A DNA stretch of 58,536 nt from contig JAHAWY010000054.1 in assembly GCA_018385135.1 (NCBI GenBank), positions 1 to 58,536 of the forward strand, written 5' to 3'. This document shows, piece after piece, positions 44,036 to 52,741 of this stretch. Source of the stretch: Oscillospiraceae bacterium. GTDB lineage: Bacteria; Bacillota; Clostridia; Oscillospirales; Oscillospiraceae. The translations under genes and the position numbers were made by a program. The notes below the pieces were generated by a model. It had not been told where the DNA came from and ran no database searches. It worked only from the letters and a program-made list of their open reading frames with translations. The stretch's first letter is position 1; the number at the start of each line of letters is the position of its first letter.

Positions 44036-44064
44036 AAGAAAGCCGCCATATGGCGGCTTTCTTT
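44036..44064. terminator. Bidirectional terminator between the ATPase gene and rnpB
   Basis: AAAGAAAGCCGCC-ATAT-GGCGGCTTTCTTT with T tracts both ways. It ends the RNase P RNA on the minus strand and probably the ATPase message. Confidence 0.9.
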
Positions 44065-44068
44065 TTTT

Positions 44069-44460
44069 GCAAGTGTGCCTGTAAGCCGGGTTCTGTCGTG
44101 AACGACCATCTATCTAGGCGCATCGTTGCCGATACGCTCAAGCCACCTCCTCGAGAACTGCCGGGCAGGCATTGTTCTCTCCACGGTGTTGCTCCGGATA
44201 GAGTTTACAGCGACGGTCACTTCCATGCCGTCGGGTGAGCTCTTACCTCGCCTTTCCACCCTTACCGACGCCTCAAGCTTGGCTTGCTCGTCCTCTTGTG
44301 TCATAAACGCAAAAGAACGAAGGCGCGGCGGTATATCTCTGTTGCACTTTTCCTGAAGTTGCCTTCGGCGGGCGTTACCCGTTATCCTTGCCCTATGGAG
44401 CCCGGACTTTCCTCATGCACAGGTTTTCACCTTGTGCCCGCGGTCGTTTAGCATACTTGC
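44069..44460 (-). ncRNA. rnpB: RNase P RNA (bacterial, type A-like)
   Basis: RNA subunit of RNase P, which trims the 5' leader of tRNA precursors. The minus strand shows the conserved core: GAGGAAAGTCCGGGCTCC near the 5' end (CR I), the GGGTAACGCCC and GAAGGCAACTTC stems, the AGATAG-containing region CTAGATAGATGG and the ACAGAACCCGGCTTA segment (CR V) near the 3' end. The P1 helix is formed by GCAAGTATGC at the 5' end and GCACACTTGC at the 3' end, which sets the limits. Length about 392 nt, normal for this class. The ends are accurate to a few bases. Confidence 0.95.
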
Positions 44461-44466
44461 TGATAG

Positions 44467-44495
44467 ATTTTACAACTCATTTTAACCCTTGTCAA
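44467..44495 (-). promoter_or_regulatory. rnpB promoter
   Basis: Minus-strand TTGACA (44490-44495), 17-bp spacer, TAAAAT (44467-44472), placing the start at the mature 5' end. Confidence 0.85.
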
Positions 44496-44540
44496 ATCAA
44501 TTATGCGTTTTGCCGGAAAGTGACTTTAAAATATCTTTGC

Positions 44541-44569
44541 TTCACAAATTCATTAAAGTGAGATATACT
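44541..44569 (+). promoter_or_regulatory. Promoter of the methionine operon
   Basis: TTCACA (44541-44546), 17-bp spacer, TATACT (44564-44569), only 28 bases before the first start codon, leaving no room for a SAM or cobalamin riboswitch from this promoter. Confidence 0.6.
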
Positions 44570-44597
44570 AAGCATAACACATTTTGGGAGGCGGAGC

Positions 44598-45287
44598 ATG
44601 GGCGGCATGGAGCTTGGCATTAACATAAACGACGCTTACCGCTACATGGGCGGCGTTGGCGAGCCGGACGATGTTACTAAGACCGAGCTTTTGCAGGCGT
44701 CAGAAGACGTGCTGAAAGCAGCGTCGCCTCGTGTTATCACCCGCGTTTTGGACATAAAAGACCGCGAGGGAGCGGTTTGCTTTGAAGGCTCCGCGCTTCG
44801 CCTTGAGGGGCGCAGCATAGCCGCATTGCTGAACGAGAGCGAAAGCGCGGTGCTTTTCTGCGCTACCATCGGAAACGAGATTGAAGCTCTGCTTCGGCGC
44901 TGGCAGTTAAAAGACATGGTTAGAGCGGCAATGCTGGATGCCTGTGCAAGCGCGGCAGTTGAAGACCTTTGTGAGCAAGTTAATGATAGCCTTGCTGAAA
45001 AATGGAGGGAGAGGGGCTTCTGGCTTACCGAGCGCTTTAGCCCCGGCTACGGCGACCTGCCGCTTTCGGTGCAGAGGGATTTTTGCGCGGAGCTTGACAC
45101 GGCGCGAAAGCTCGGCGTATGCGTTAGCGGCAGCGGCATTATGATACCGCGAAAAAGCGTTACCGCGATAATCGGCATATCGAAGCGTCCGCAGCCGTGC
45201 AGACGAGACGGCTGCGAAAACTGCGAATATCGTTGCGGTTGTAAATTCAGAGAAAGTGGGGTGACCTGTTATGGACAGGCTCTTTGA
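44598..45287 (+). CDS. Stand-alone methionine synthase reactivation (activation-domain) protein
   Basis: A 229-aa protein matching the C-terminal AdoMet-binding activation domain of cobalamin methionine synthase, here its own gene. In full-length MetH this domain binds S-adenosylmethionine and re-methylates oxidised cobalamin. Features: an alpha-helical start, LFCATIGNEIEALLRRWQLKD, LDACASAAVEDLCEQVND and the AdoMet motif RFSPGYGDLPLSVQRDFCAELD, equivalent to RxxPGYxxxP. A Cys-rich tail (CRRDGCENCEYRCGCKF) of five cysteines could hold a metal and is not usual in the fused form. It overlaps metH by 17 bases, so the two products are made together. Confidence 0.9.
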   Translation: MGGMELGININDAYRYMGGVGEPDDVTKTELLQASEDVLKAASPRVITRVLDIKDREGAVCFEGSALRLEGRSIAALLNESESAVLFCATIGNEIEALLRRWQLKDMVRAAMLDACASAAVEDLCEQVNDSLAEKWRERGFWLTERFSPGYGDLPLSVQRDFCAELDTARKLGVCVSGSGIMIPRKSVTAIIGISKRPQPCRRDGCENCEYRCGCKFRESGVTCYGQAL

Positions 45288-47625
45288 CAGCGAATTTGTC
45301 ATTTTGGACGGCGGAATGGGTACTATGCTTCAGCGCGCGGGCTTGCCTGCGGGCTGCATTCCCGAGGTTTTTACGCTTGAGCATCCCGAAATTCTTGAGA
45401 ATATCCATAGGTCATATTATGACGCGGGCAGCAGAATAGCCTTTGCAAATACCTTTAGCTGCAACTCACGAAAGCTATCTGCCAGCGGCTATACGGTGCA
45501 GGAATTGGTCAGCGCCTCGGTTGCCGCGGCAAGACGCGGCACGGGCGGAAGAGCGAAAATCGCTCTTGATGTCGGTCCTATAGGCGAGCTGATGGAGCCG
45601 ACGGGCACACTTTCTTTTGATGAAGCCTATGAGCTTTTCCGGGAGGTGGTCGTTGCGGGTGAAAGAGCAGGGGTTGACATAATTTCTTTCGAGACCTTCA
45701 CCGACCTTGCCGAGCTTCGCGTAGGCGTGCTGGCGGCAAAGGAGAATACGAGTCTGCCCATTTTTACGACCATGAGCTTTGAGGAGTCTGGACGCAGCTT
45801 CACAGGCTGCCTTGCAGAGAGCTTTGCCGTGGTTATGACGGGGCTGGGAGTGGACGCTTTGGGCGTTAACTGCTCGCTCGGTCCAAAGGAGCTTATGGCA
45901 ACCGTGCGCCGCATTGCCGCCGTTACGCCGCTGTCGCTTATTGTCAAGCCCAATGCAGGACTTCCCGATGCCCGCGACGGTCATTATAGCATCGACGCGC
46001 GGGAGTTTGCCGAGGAGATGGCTGAATGTGCGCAGATAGGCGTGCGTTATGTTGGTGGCTGCTGCGGCACAACGCCGGAGTATATTGCCGCGCTTTGCGA
46101 GGTTTTAGCGGATAAAAAATGCGCCAAGCGTAAATATGAGCCGAGAACCCGCGTTTGCAGCGCGCTGCGCATGGTTGAAGTAAATGAGGTTCGCGTTATA
46201 GGCGAGCGTATAAACCCCACGGGAAAAAAGCGCTTTGCTCAGGCGCTGCGTGAGGGAGATATGGACTATGTACTCTCGCAGGGCGTTGCACAGATGGATG
46301 CGGGCGCGGATATTCTCGATGTTAACGTCGGCGCTCCGGGCTTGAACGAGCCTGAGCTTATGAGCAATTGCGTTATGGGACTTCAGGCGGTCTGCGATCT
46401 GCCGCTTCAAATAGACTCCAACGACCCTGCGGCGCTTGAAGCCGGGCTTCGCCGCTTTTGCGGCAAGGCAATAGTAAACTCCGTTAACGGCGAGCGCGCG
46501 AGGCTCGACGCTGTGCTGCCCATTGCGCAGAAATACGGCGCGGCGGTGGTCGCGCTTACTATGGACGAGCGCGGAATCCCCGAAACGGCTCAAGAGCGTT
46601 TCGAGATAGCACGCGGCATTATGGACGAATGCGTTGCGCGCGGCATCCCCAAAGAGGATATCTTCATTGACTGCCTGTGCCTTACTGTTTCCGCAAATCA
46701 AAGCTCCGCGGCGCAGACGCTTGATGCGCTGCGCATGGTTAAGGAGCGCTTGGAGCTACACACGGTTTTGGGTGTTTCAAACATTTCCTTCGGTCTGCCG
46801 AACAGGGAGCTTATTAACAGCAGCTTTCTCATGCTTGCGATGGAAAACGGGCTTGATTTACCTATAATCAATCCCAACATCCCCTCAATGATGTCGGCGG
46901 TTGCAGCGTTTAAACTACTGCGAGGCTTTGACGCTGACTGCAAGGGCTTTGTTGAGCGCTTTGCGGAGGCAACCCCGATGTCCGCTGCGCCGGCGAGGAC
47001 GAGCGAGCTTAGTATTACCGAGGCGGTATGCAAGGGCATGAGGGCGGAAGCGGCCGAAATAACGCGTGGGCTTTTGGAGAATATGAGCGAGCTTGATATA
47101 ATAAACGAGCTTCTCATTCCGGCTCTCGATATCGTTGGCGAGCGCTATGAGAGGGGCGAGCTGTTTCTTCCCCAGCTTATCCGCGCGGCGGAGGCGTCCT
47201 GCGAGGCGTTTGAAGTCCTCAAGCAGAGCATCGCAAAAAAGGGTGACGGCAGTGTTAGCAAGGGCAAGATACTTGTTGCCACCGTCAAGGGCGACATACA
47301 TGATATCGGAAAAAACATAGTCAAGACCATCCTTTCAAACTATGGATATCAGGTGCTGGATTTAGGGCGCGACGTAGCGCCTGAGAGGGTTGTTGAAGCG
47401 GCGATACGCGAAAAGGTGCGTCTTGTGGGCTTAAGCGCTCTAATGACAACGACGCTGCCGGCCATGGCGGAGACGATAAAGCAACTGCGCCGCAGCGGGC
47501 ATGACTGCAAGATATTTGTCGGCGGCGCTGTGCTTACTCCGGAGTACGCCGCTGAGATAGGGGCAGATTACTACGCCAAGGACGCAAAGCGCTCGGTGGA
47601 CATTGCAAAGGAAGTTTTGGGATAG
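45271..47625 (+). CDS. metH: Cobalamin-dependent methionine synthase lacking the activation domain
   Basis: Methylates homocysteine using methylcobalamin and methyl-tetrahydrofolate (784 aa). Residues 1-285: homocysteine/zinc barrel with a Cys near residue 200 (GVNCSLGPKEL) and Cys264-Cys265 in GGCCGTTPE. Residues 300-560: pterin-binding barrel (RVIGERINPTGKKRFAQAL, GADILDVNVGAPGLNEP, LQIDSNDPAALEAGL). Residues 600-665: helical cap. Residues 666-784: Rossmann B12 domain with the DxHxxG motif at Asp675-His677-Gly680 (VKGDIHDIGKN). The usual fourth domain is absent and is supplied by the gene just upstream. The start overlaps that gene. Confidence 0.95.
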   Translation: MDRLFDSEFVILDGGMGTMLQRAGLPAGCIPEVFTLEHPEILENIHRSYYDAGSRIAFANTFSCNSRKLSASGYTVQELVSASVAAARRGTGGRAKIALDVGPIGELMEPTGTLSFDEAYELFREVVVAGERAGVDIISFETFTDLAELRVGVLAAKENTSLPIFTTMSFEESGRSFTGCLAESFAVVMTGLGVDALGVNCSLGPKELMATVRRIAAVTPLSLIVKPNAGLPDARDGHYSIDAREFAEEMAECAQIGVRYVGGCCGTTPEYIAALCEVLADKKCAKRKYEPRTRVCSALRMVEVNEVRVIGERINPTGKKRFAQALREGDMDYVLSQGVAQMDAGADILDVNVGAPGLNEPELMSNCVMGLQAVCDLPLQIDSNDPAALEAGLRRFCGKAIVNSVNGERARLDAVLPIAQKYGAAVVALTMDERGIPETAQERFEIARGIMDECVARGIPKEDIFIDCLCLTVSANQSSAAQTLDALRMVKERLELHTVLGVSNISFGLPNRELINSSFLMLAMENGLDLPIINPNIPSMMSAVAAFKLLRGFDADCKGFVERFAEATPMSAAPARTSELSITEAVCKGMRAEAAEITRGLLENMSELDIINELLIPALDIVGERYERGELFLPQLIRAAEASCEAFEVLKQSIAKKGDGSVSKGKILVATVKGDIHDIGKNIVKTILSNYGYQVLDLGRDVAPERVVEAAIREKVRLVGLSALMTTTLPAMAETIKQLRRSGHDCKIFVGGAVLTPEYAAEIGADYYAKDAKRSVDIAKEVLG

Positions 47626-47634
47626 GAGGGCGGT

Positions 47635-49386
47635 ATGAGCTTTTGGAACAAAAACGGCACCGCGCTTTTTGACGGCGGTATGGGCAGCTATTACGCGGAG
47701 AAATTCGGGCATCAGCCGGAATGCTGCGAGAGAGCGAATATTGAATACCCTGAGCGTGTTGAGCGTATCCACAGGGAGTATATCAATGCGGGCTGCGATG
47801 CGATAAAAACCAATACCTTTGGAGCGAGCCGCAGCGGGCAAGACTGCGACGAGGAGACGGCAAGGAGTATTCGCAAAAGCGGCTTTAAGCTGGCTCAAAA
47901 GGCAGCGGAGGGAACCTCCGTTTCCGTTTTTGCAGATATCGGTCCGATACCTCATGTTGAAAACGAGGATGAGACAGCGCAGTATATAGACGCTGCCGAT
48001 GATTATCTCGCTCTCGGCGCGGAGAATTTTTTGCTTGAGACTTTTTCATCAACCCAAGCGCCCAGAATGTTGGCTGAATATATAAAAAAGCGCTGTCCCA
48101 CGGCAAAAATCATCTGCTCTTTTGCCGTGGCACCGGACGGCTTTACCAGGGAGGGCGTTTCCGCTGCTCTGATTAAGGCTGAGATGGAGTCTGACGATAA
48201 TGTGGACGCCTTCGGCTTTAACTGCCTATCCGGTCCAAACCACATGGTCAAGCTGGTGCGAGAGCTGGGGGAATTCCGAAAACCTCTTATCGCCATGCCG
48301 AACGCGGGTTATCCCACAACCGTCGGCAGCCGCACATTCTATGAAAACAACGCCGATTACTTTGCAAAAATGCTTGCCGAGCTGGCGGCTTGCGGCGCCG
48401 GCATAATCGGCGGCTGCTGCGGCACAACGCCGGAGCATATTGCCAAGGCGCGCGCTTTGCTTGATATCCCCTCAGGGGGGAGGAAAAGCTATGCCGTGGT
48501 AAAGCCTGCCGCCGCGATTGAGCCAACGGAAAACAGACTTTGGAAAAAGCTGGAGAGCGGCAAAAAGCTTATTGCTGTTGAGCTTGACCCGCCTGCAAAT
48601 TCTGATATCCGCGTGTTTATGAACGGGGCGCGCGCCCTGCGCGACGCGGGGGCGGACGCGATAACGATAGCAGACTGTCCCGTTTCCCGCGCTCGGGCGG
48701 ACAGCAGCCTGCTTGCGGCCAAGCTCAAGCGTGAGCTGGATATTGAGCCGATACCGCATATGACCTGCCGCGACCGCAATATAATTGCAACAAAGGCGCT
48801 GCTTTTGGGACTGAATGCTGAGGAGGTGCGCAATGTCCTTGTAGTAACGGGAGACCCTGTGCCAAGCTCTGAGCGCGGAGTGATAAAAAGCGTTTTCAAC
48901 TTCAACTCCGTTGTGCTGACAAGCTTTATAAAGCAGCTTTCGCAGGAGCTTTGCTGCGGTGAGTTTCGCGTTTTTGGAGCGCTCAACCTCAACGCCGTAA
49001 ACTTCGATGTGCAGCTTCGCCACGCTCAGGATAAGATCAAAAGCGGTGCGGACGGTTTCTTGACGCAGCCGGTGCATTCCGAGCGTGCGCTTGAAAATCT
49101 CAAAACGGCGCGGCGCGAGCTGGATGCTAAAATACTCGGCGGTGTAATGCCCATTGTGTCTCACCGCAACGCCTGCTTTATGAACAGCGAGATCGCGGGC
49201 ATATCGGTAAGCGATGAAATCGTGCGCCGTTACGAGGGCTTGGATAAGGATCAGGCGTCTGAGCTGGCCGTTTCGCTTACAACGCAGATAGCGCAAAGCA
49301 TGGCGGACTATGTTGACGGCTATTACATGATAACACCCTTTTCTCGAACGGATTTGATTTGCAGAATAATGGACAACATAAGGTAA
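47635..49386 (+). CDS. Homocysteine S-methyltransferase / methylenetetrahydrofolate reductase fusion
   Basis: Bifunctional protein of 583 aa, like Bacillus YitJ. Residues 1-290 are a homocysteine-methyltransferase barrel with zinc cysteines in GFNCLSGPNHM and GGCCGTTPEHI. From about 305 a MetF-type flavin domain reduces 5,10-methylene-tetrahydrofolate: LIAVELDPPANSDI, ADAITIADCPVSRARAD, HMTCRDRN, LVVTGDPVP and the C-terminal ILGGVMPIVSHRN. MetF would make methyl-THF for MetH, 9 bases upstream. The operon thus has two homocysteine barrels. GGAGGG precedes the ATG. Whether both halves are active cannot be judged by sequence alone. Confidence 0.94.
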   Translation: MSFWNKNGTALFDGGMGSYYAEKFGHQPECCERANIEYPERVERIHREYINAGCDAIKTNTFGASRSGQDCDEETARSIRKSGFKLAQKAAEGTSVSVFADIGPIPHVENEDETAQYIDAADDYLALGAENFLLETFSSTQAPRMLAEYIKKRCPTAKIICSFAVAPDGFTREGVSAALIKAEMESDDNVDAFGFNCLSGPNHMVKLVRELGEFRKPLIAMPNAGYPTTVGSRTFYENNADYFAKMLAELAACGAGIIGGCCGTTPEHIAKARALLDIPSGGRKSYAVVKPAAAIEPTENRLWKKLESGKKLIAVELDPPANSDIRVFMNGARALRDAGADAITIADCPVSRARADSSLLAAKLKRELDIEPIPHMTCRDRNIIATKALLLGLNAEEVRNVLVVTGDPVPSSERGVIKSVFNFNSVVLTSFIKQLSQELCCGEFRVFGALNLNAVNFDVQLRHAQDKIKSGADGFLTQPVHSERALENLKTARRELDAKILGGVMPIVSHRNACFMNSEIAGISVSDEIVRRYEGLDKDQASELAVSLTTQIAQSMADYVDGYYMITPFSRTDLICRIMDNIR

Positions 49387-49416
49387 AAAAGAGCGCTGCA
49401 AAAGCAGCGCTCTTTT
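49387..49416. terminator. Bidirectional terminator after the methionine operon
   Basis: AAAAGAGCGCTGC-AAAA-GCAGCGCTCTTTT, a perfect 13-bp stem, between convergent genes. Confidence 0.92.
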
Positions 49417-49436
49417 CTATGTGCTATATGTTTAGA

Positions 49437-50780
49437 TTATTTCTTTTCGGCTTTGTCATCTGCCGGGGGACTGTGCTCGATAAGGCAGACAATGGATTTT
49501 TCGACGCGGTGGGCTTTGATTTCCGTAACCTTGATGTGCAGAAGGTCGGTTTCAAGCTCAAAGGTCTGTCCATCGTCGGGAATTGAGCCGTATGAGCCGA
49601 AAACGTAGCCGCCAAAGGTCTCGTATTCTTCGAGCGGAAGCTCGATGTTGAGCTTTTCCGCAACCTCGTCAAGCGAAGCTGTTCCGCGAATACGCCATGT
49701 GCCGGAGTCCAGCATTTCAACGTCCGCGCCCTCGTTCTCGTTATCTTCACCGTCGTCGATATCGCCGACGAGAAGCTCTAATAGGTCGTTCATGGTGATA
49801 ACGCCGAGCATACCGCCATATTCATCCAGAACAATAGCAAAGTGGTTGCGGCTTGCTTTCATCTGCTTGAAAAGAGCATCGGCAAAAATGCTTTCGGGAA
49901 CAAAGTATGCGGGCTTGACGGCGTTCATTATAACATTTTCCTTGCTTTTGTCATCAAGCAGGAGATAGTCGCGCACGTTCAAAACGCCGACAACATTATC
50001 AACTGTTTCGTCACAGAAGGGATAGTTTGAGTGCCGCGTGTCAAGAATGGTTTTATCCCAGCTTTCCGGAGTCTCGTCCGCCCAGAGAACGGCAACATCG
50101 GTGCGGTGAGTGGAAACCTCACCGACGGTCATGTCGTCAAATTCAAAAATCTTCTTGATAAAGTCACGCTCGTCGATATCAATTACGCCCTTGTCACGTC
50201 CCGCGTCTACCATCATGAGGATTTCTTCCTCACTGAGATCGTCCTCGTCGGCGTTGGGGTCGATGCCGAGCAGGCGCAAAATACCGTTTGTGGACTTGGT
50301 GAGCAGCCAGACGATGGGGGAGAAGAAGGTTGAAATGAAGCTGATAAGCCCCGAAATGCCAAGCGCGATGGACTCAGCCTTCTTCATAGCGATACGCTTG
50401 GGAACAAGCTCGCCCAGCACAAGCGTGAAGTATGAGAGAATGAGGGTGATGAGGATAACTGAAATACTGTCCAGCGTGGAGGCGGGAATGCCTATGCCGA
50501 GACTGATGAGCCAAGTGGTTAAGCGCTCGGAAAAATTGTCCGCCGCGAATGCGCTGCCCAAGAAGCCGGAGAGCGTAATTGCGACTTGAATGGTTGCGAG
50601 AAACTTTGCCGGCTCGCTGGTGAGCCGCGCAAGGCGCACAGCCTTTTTGTTGCCCTGCGAGGCAAGGCGCGCAAGCTTTGTGTCGTTGACGGAAAGAACC
50701 GCTATCTCCGCGCAGGCGAAGATGGCGTTAAGTATTATAAGGAAGAGCTGCAAAAGTAGCTGCCAAAATAATTCGTCCAA
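49437..50780 (-). CDS. CNNM/CorC-type (HlyC-CorC) membrane protein with CBS domains
   Basis: A 447-aa protein with the classic order: DUF21 membrane domain (about 1-190, four helices, with the GELVPKRIAMKKAE signature), two CBS domains (about 205-340: DVAVLWADETPESWDKTILDTRHSNYPF and YFVPESIFADALFKQMKASRNHFAIVLDEYGGMLGVITMND), an acidic linker, and a CorC_HlyC domain (about 365-435, WRIRGTASLDEVAEKLNIELP). Relatives export magnesium or sodium; old names as haemolysin are misleading. The start is TTG at 50780, fixed by GGAGGT 9 bases upstream. Its leader holds a possible 42-codon gene. Confidence 0.92.
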   Translation of the reverse strand: MDELFWQLLLQLFLIILNAIFACAEIAVLSVNDTKLARLASQGNKKAVRLARLTSEPAKFLATIQVAITLSGFLGSAFAADNFSERLTTWLISLGIGIPASTLDSISVILITLILSYFTLVLGELVPKRIAMKKAESIALGISGLISFISTFFSPIVWLLTKSTNGILRLLGIDPNADEDDLSEEEILMMVDAGRDKGVIDIDERDFIKKIFEFDDMTVGEVSTHRTDVAVLWADETPESWDKTILDTRHSNYPFCDETVDNVVGVLNVRDYLLLDDKSKENVIMNAVKPAYFVPESIFADALFKQMKASRNHFAIVLDEYGGMLGVITMNDLLELLVGDIDDGEDNENEGADVEMLDSGTWRIRGTASLDEVAEKLNIELPLEEYETFGGYVFGSYGSIPDDGQTFELETDLLHIKVTEIKAHRVEKSIVCLIEHSPPADDKAEKK

Positions 50781-50849
50781 GAGTATTGACCTCCAAAATA
50801 TTCAAAGTGCTGTTTGTAAAAATCTTAAAATGAATACACAGGGGCACTC

Positions 50850-50978
50850 TCAAAGCTTTAAAAAGCGCAAAAAAGCACGCCCACAGTCAGAACAAACAGA
50901 ATGTGGGTATGCCGAAAGAGCTATTTTTTCAATTGGCAGGAATAAGTGATTGTGACAGTCGCCGCAATTATCGTCCAT
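50850..50978 (-). CDS. Possible 42-aa zinc-knuckle mini-protein in the CNNM leader
   Basis: Minus-strand frame of 42 codons from ATG 50978 to TGA 50850. It has two Cys-x-x-Cys pairs, CGDC at residues 5-8 and CSDCGRAF at 29-36, spaced as in small zinc ribbons. A promoter lies 30 bases upstream of the ATG and the CNNM start lies 69 bases downstream, so it would be first on that message. Against it: the only GGAG is 15 bases before the ATG. It may be a real mini-protein, a leader peptide sensing metal, or chance. Confidence 0.4.
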   Translation of the reverse strand: MDDNCGDCHNHLFLPIEKIALSAYPHSVCSDCGRAFLRFLKL

Positions 50979-51015
50979 TTCGGTTCGGGGACACTCCTTT
51001 CATATATTGCTTTAT

Positions 51016-51044
51016 ATTGTAACACATTGTATCGGTCTTGTCTA
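51016..51044 (-). promoter_or_regulatory. Promoter upstream of the mini-ORF and CNNM gene
   Basis: Minus-strand TAGACA (51039-51044), 17-bp spacer, TACAAT (51016-51021). It gives a leader of about 230 bases. The rest of the 51045-51238 stretch is AT-rich with no gene that I see. Confidence 0.65.
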
Positions 51045-51238
51045 TCCCTTTTGCAGGGAAAAGTATGCAAGTGTTCACAAACATAAAATAGACACATTTG
51101 ACCACCCTGCGCAGACAAATGTATAATTTAAAACGAATGAAAAGTTATTTGCAGCATTCAGTTATATCAATTGGTAGATTGTACTAATAGCGTAAATACT
51201 AAATATATAAAAATTTATGAAATCTTTGTTAAATTATA

Positions 51239-51267
51239 TTGCAAATTGCGTTTTTGTGAGCTATAAT
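51239..51267 (+). promoter_or_regulatory. Promoter of the branched-chain amino acid transporter operon
   Basis: TTGCAA (51239-51244), 17-bp spacer, TATAAT (51262-51267), about 90 bases before the first gene. The leader has a small stem GCAAAC/GTTTGC near 51320-51340; no known riboswitch is recognised. Confidence 0.75.
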
Positions 51268-51359
51268 ACTAAGCATAGTTGAATGCGGACATTTGTCCTT
51301 GCTCCGCGGACAGCTTGTAAAATAGCAAACCTCGTTTGCAAAATTTTCGGAGGAAAAAC

Positions 51360-52574
51360 ATGAAAAAGTATTTAGCTCTTGTACTGGCTTGCTTACTGCT
51401 CGTTGCAATGTTTGCAGGCTGCTCGTCCGCTCCTGCGGAAGCCCCCTCTGCCGATGGTGACACTCCCGCAGCTCCTGCCGAAGGCGAAAACGTCGTTAAG
51501 ATCGGCGTGTTCGAGCCTGCTACCGGCGACTCCGGCGCAGGCGGCAAGAAGGAAATGCTCGGTATGCAGTTTGCAAATGCCGAGACCCCCACTGTTGAAA
51601 TCGGCGGTGTAACTTACAATGTTGAGCTGGTATATTCCGACAACGGCTCTGACCAGTCTAAGGCGGTTTCTGCTGCTTCCAAGCTCGTTGACGCGGGTGT
51701 TGCTCTGGTTCTCGGCTCTTATGGTTCCAGCGTTTCCATTGCGGCTTCCGAGACCTTTAACGAGGCCGGTCTTGCCGCCATCGGCGTTACCTGCACCAAC
51801 CCCGGCGTTACCGCAGGCAATGACCACTATTTCCGCATATGCTTCCTTGATCCTTTCCAGGGCACCGTTCTTGCAAACTTCTCCGCTGAGGAGCTGGGTG
51901 CAACCACCGCTTACTGCCTTGGCGAGCTCGGCAATGAGTATGACCAGGGTCTGGTCAACTACTTCAAGCTGGCTTTTGAAGCAGCCGGCGGCACTGTTAT
52001 CACCGACTCTTTCCCGACCAACAACTCCGACTTCACCTCTTACCTGAATAAGGCTAAGAACGCGGGCGCTGAAGTATTCTTCTGCCCTGTATCCATCGCA
52101 TACGCTACCCAGATAATCAGTCAGGCTGCTTCCCTCGGCGTTGAATTCCCCATTGTCGGCTCCGATACACTTGACGACAACATGGTTCTCGACGCAATAA
52201 AGGGCACAAACATTAAGCTCTATGTTTCCACCTTCTATCAGGAGGGCGGCAACCCTGAGTTCGACGCTGCTATCAAAGAGTACATCAACAGCAATGCAGA
52301 AGCTATGACCGCTAACGGCGGCAACGACATCATCTCCGCTGTTACCGCAATGGGCTATGACGCTTACTATGTAGCACTTGAGGCTCTCAAGGCAGCCGGT
52401 TCTGTCGATCCCGCTGCTGTTAAGGCTGCTATTCCCGGCGTTACTTACGAAGGTGTTTCCGGCGCTATTGCCTTTGACGAAATCGGCGATGCTATCCGCG
52501 ACACCGCGTTCATCAAGACCGCTAACACCGAGGACGGTTCTTGGGCTTTGGTAAAGCAGCAGAAGGCTGAGTAA
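51360..52574 (+). CDS. livJ: Branched-chain amino acid ABC transporter, substrate-binding lipoprotein
   Basis: Extracellular binding protein (404 aa) that delivers leucine, isoleucine, valine or a related amino acid to the permease. A lipoprotein signal peptide ends in AMFAGCSS, with Cys about residue 22 as the lipid-modified residue, then an Ala/Pro-rich spacer. The mature part is a periplasmic-binding type I fold: KIGVFEPATGDSGAGG at the start, YNVELVYSDNGSDQSKAV, VLGSYGSSVSIAASE and VGSDTLDDN. GGAGG precedes ATG 51360. Two strong hairpins follow, which would let this gene be expressed above the permease genes. The ligand is not certain from sequence. Confidence 0.93.
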   Translation: MKKYLALVLACLLLVAMFAGCSSAPAEAPSADGDTPAAPAEGENVVKIGVFEPATGDSGAGGKKEMLGMQFANAETPTVEIGGVTYNVELVYSDNGSDQSKAVSAASKLVDAGVALVLGSYGSSVSIAASETFNEAGLAAIGVTCTNPGVTAGNDHYFRICFLDPFQGTVLANFSAEELGATTAYCLGELGNEYDQGLVNYFKLAFEAAGGTVITDSFPTNNSDFTSYLNKAKNAGAEVFFCPVSIAYATQIISQAASLGVEFPIVGSDTLDDNMVLDAIKGTNIKLYVSTFYQEGGNPEFDAAIKEYINSNAEAMTANGGNDIISAVTAMGYDAYYVALEALKAAGSVDPAAVKAAIPGVTYEGVSGAIAFDEIGDAIRDTAFIKTANTEDGSWALVKQQKAE

Positions 52575-52609
52575 AGCACGAATTACGATTTGGCGTTTTA
52601 ACAGTTTTA

Positions 52610-52640
52610 GCTTGGCGGGGACACACAGTCCTCGCCAAGC
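52610..52640 (+). terminator. First hairpin between livJ and livH
   Basis: GCTTGGCGGGGAC (52610-52622) pairs with GTCCTCGCCAAGC (52628-52640). No T tract follows, so it fits an RNA-stabilising or attenuating stem. Confidence 0.7.
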
Positions 52641-52654
52641 GTTCTGCATTGCGA

Positions 52655-52701
52655 AGCCGTCCGGAAAGCTGCGGCTATGCTCCGCGGCTTTCCGGACGGC
52701 T
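52655..52701 (+). terminator. Second, longer hairpin between livJ and livH
   Basis: AGCCGTCCGGAAAGC (52655-52669) and GCTTTCCGGACGGCT (52687-52701) are perfectly complementary, with a further GCGG/CCGC pair inside. It probably halts many transcripts or protects the livJ end. Confidence 0.75.
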
Positions 52702-52741
52702 CCGATTTGAAAAAAATAAAACCCAAAAGGGGAGGCCCTTA

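Noticed and set aside
44050..44356. Small frames on both strands between 44.05 and 44.36 kb
   Set aside because: They lie within the RNase P RNA gene.
44570..44597. SAM or cobalamin riboswitch before the methionine operon
   Set aside because: The promoter is only 28 bases from the first start codon, and rnpB occupies the DNA further upstream.
51268..51359. Possible riboswitch in the liv leader
   Set aside because: Only short stems are present and no known aptamer core is recognised.
51393..52649. A 418-codon minus-strand frame opposite livJ
   Set aside because: A shadow of the livJ coding pattern; no ribosome site or recognisable domain.
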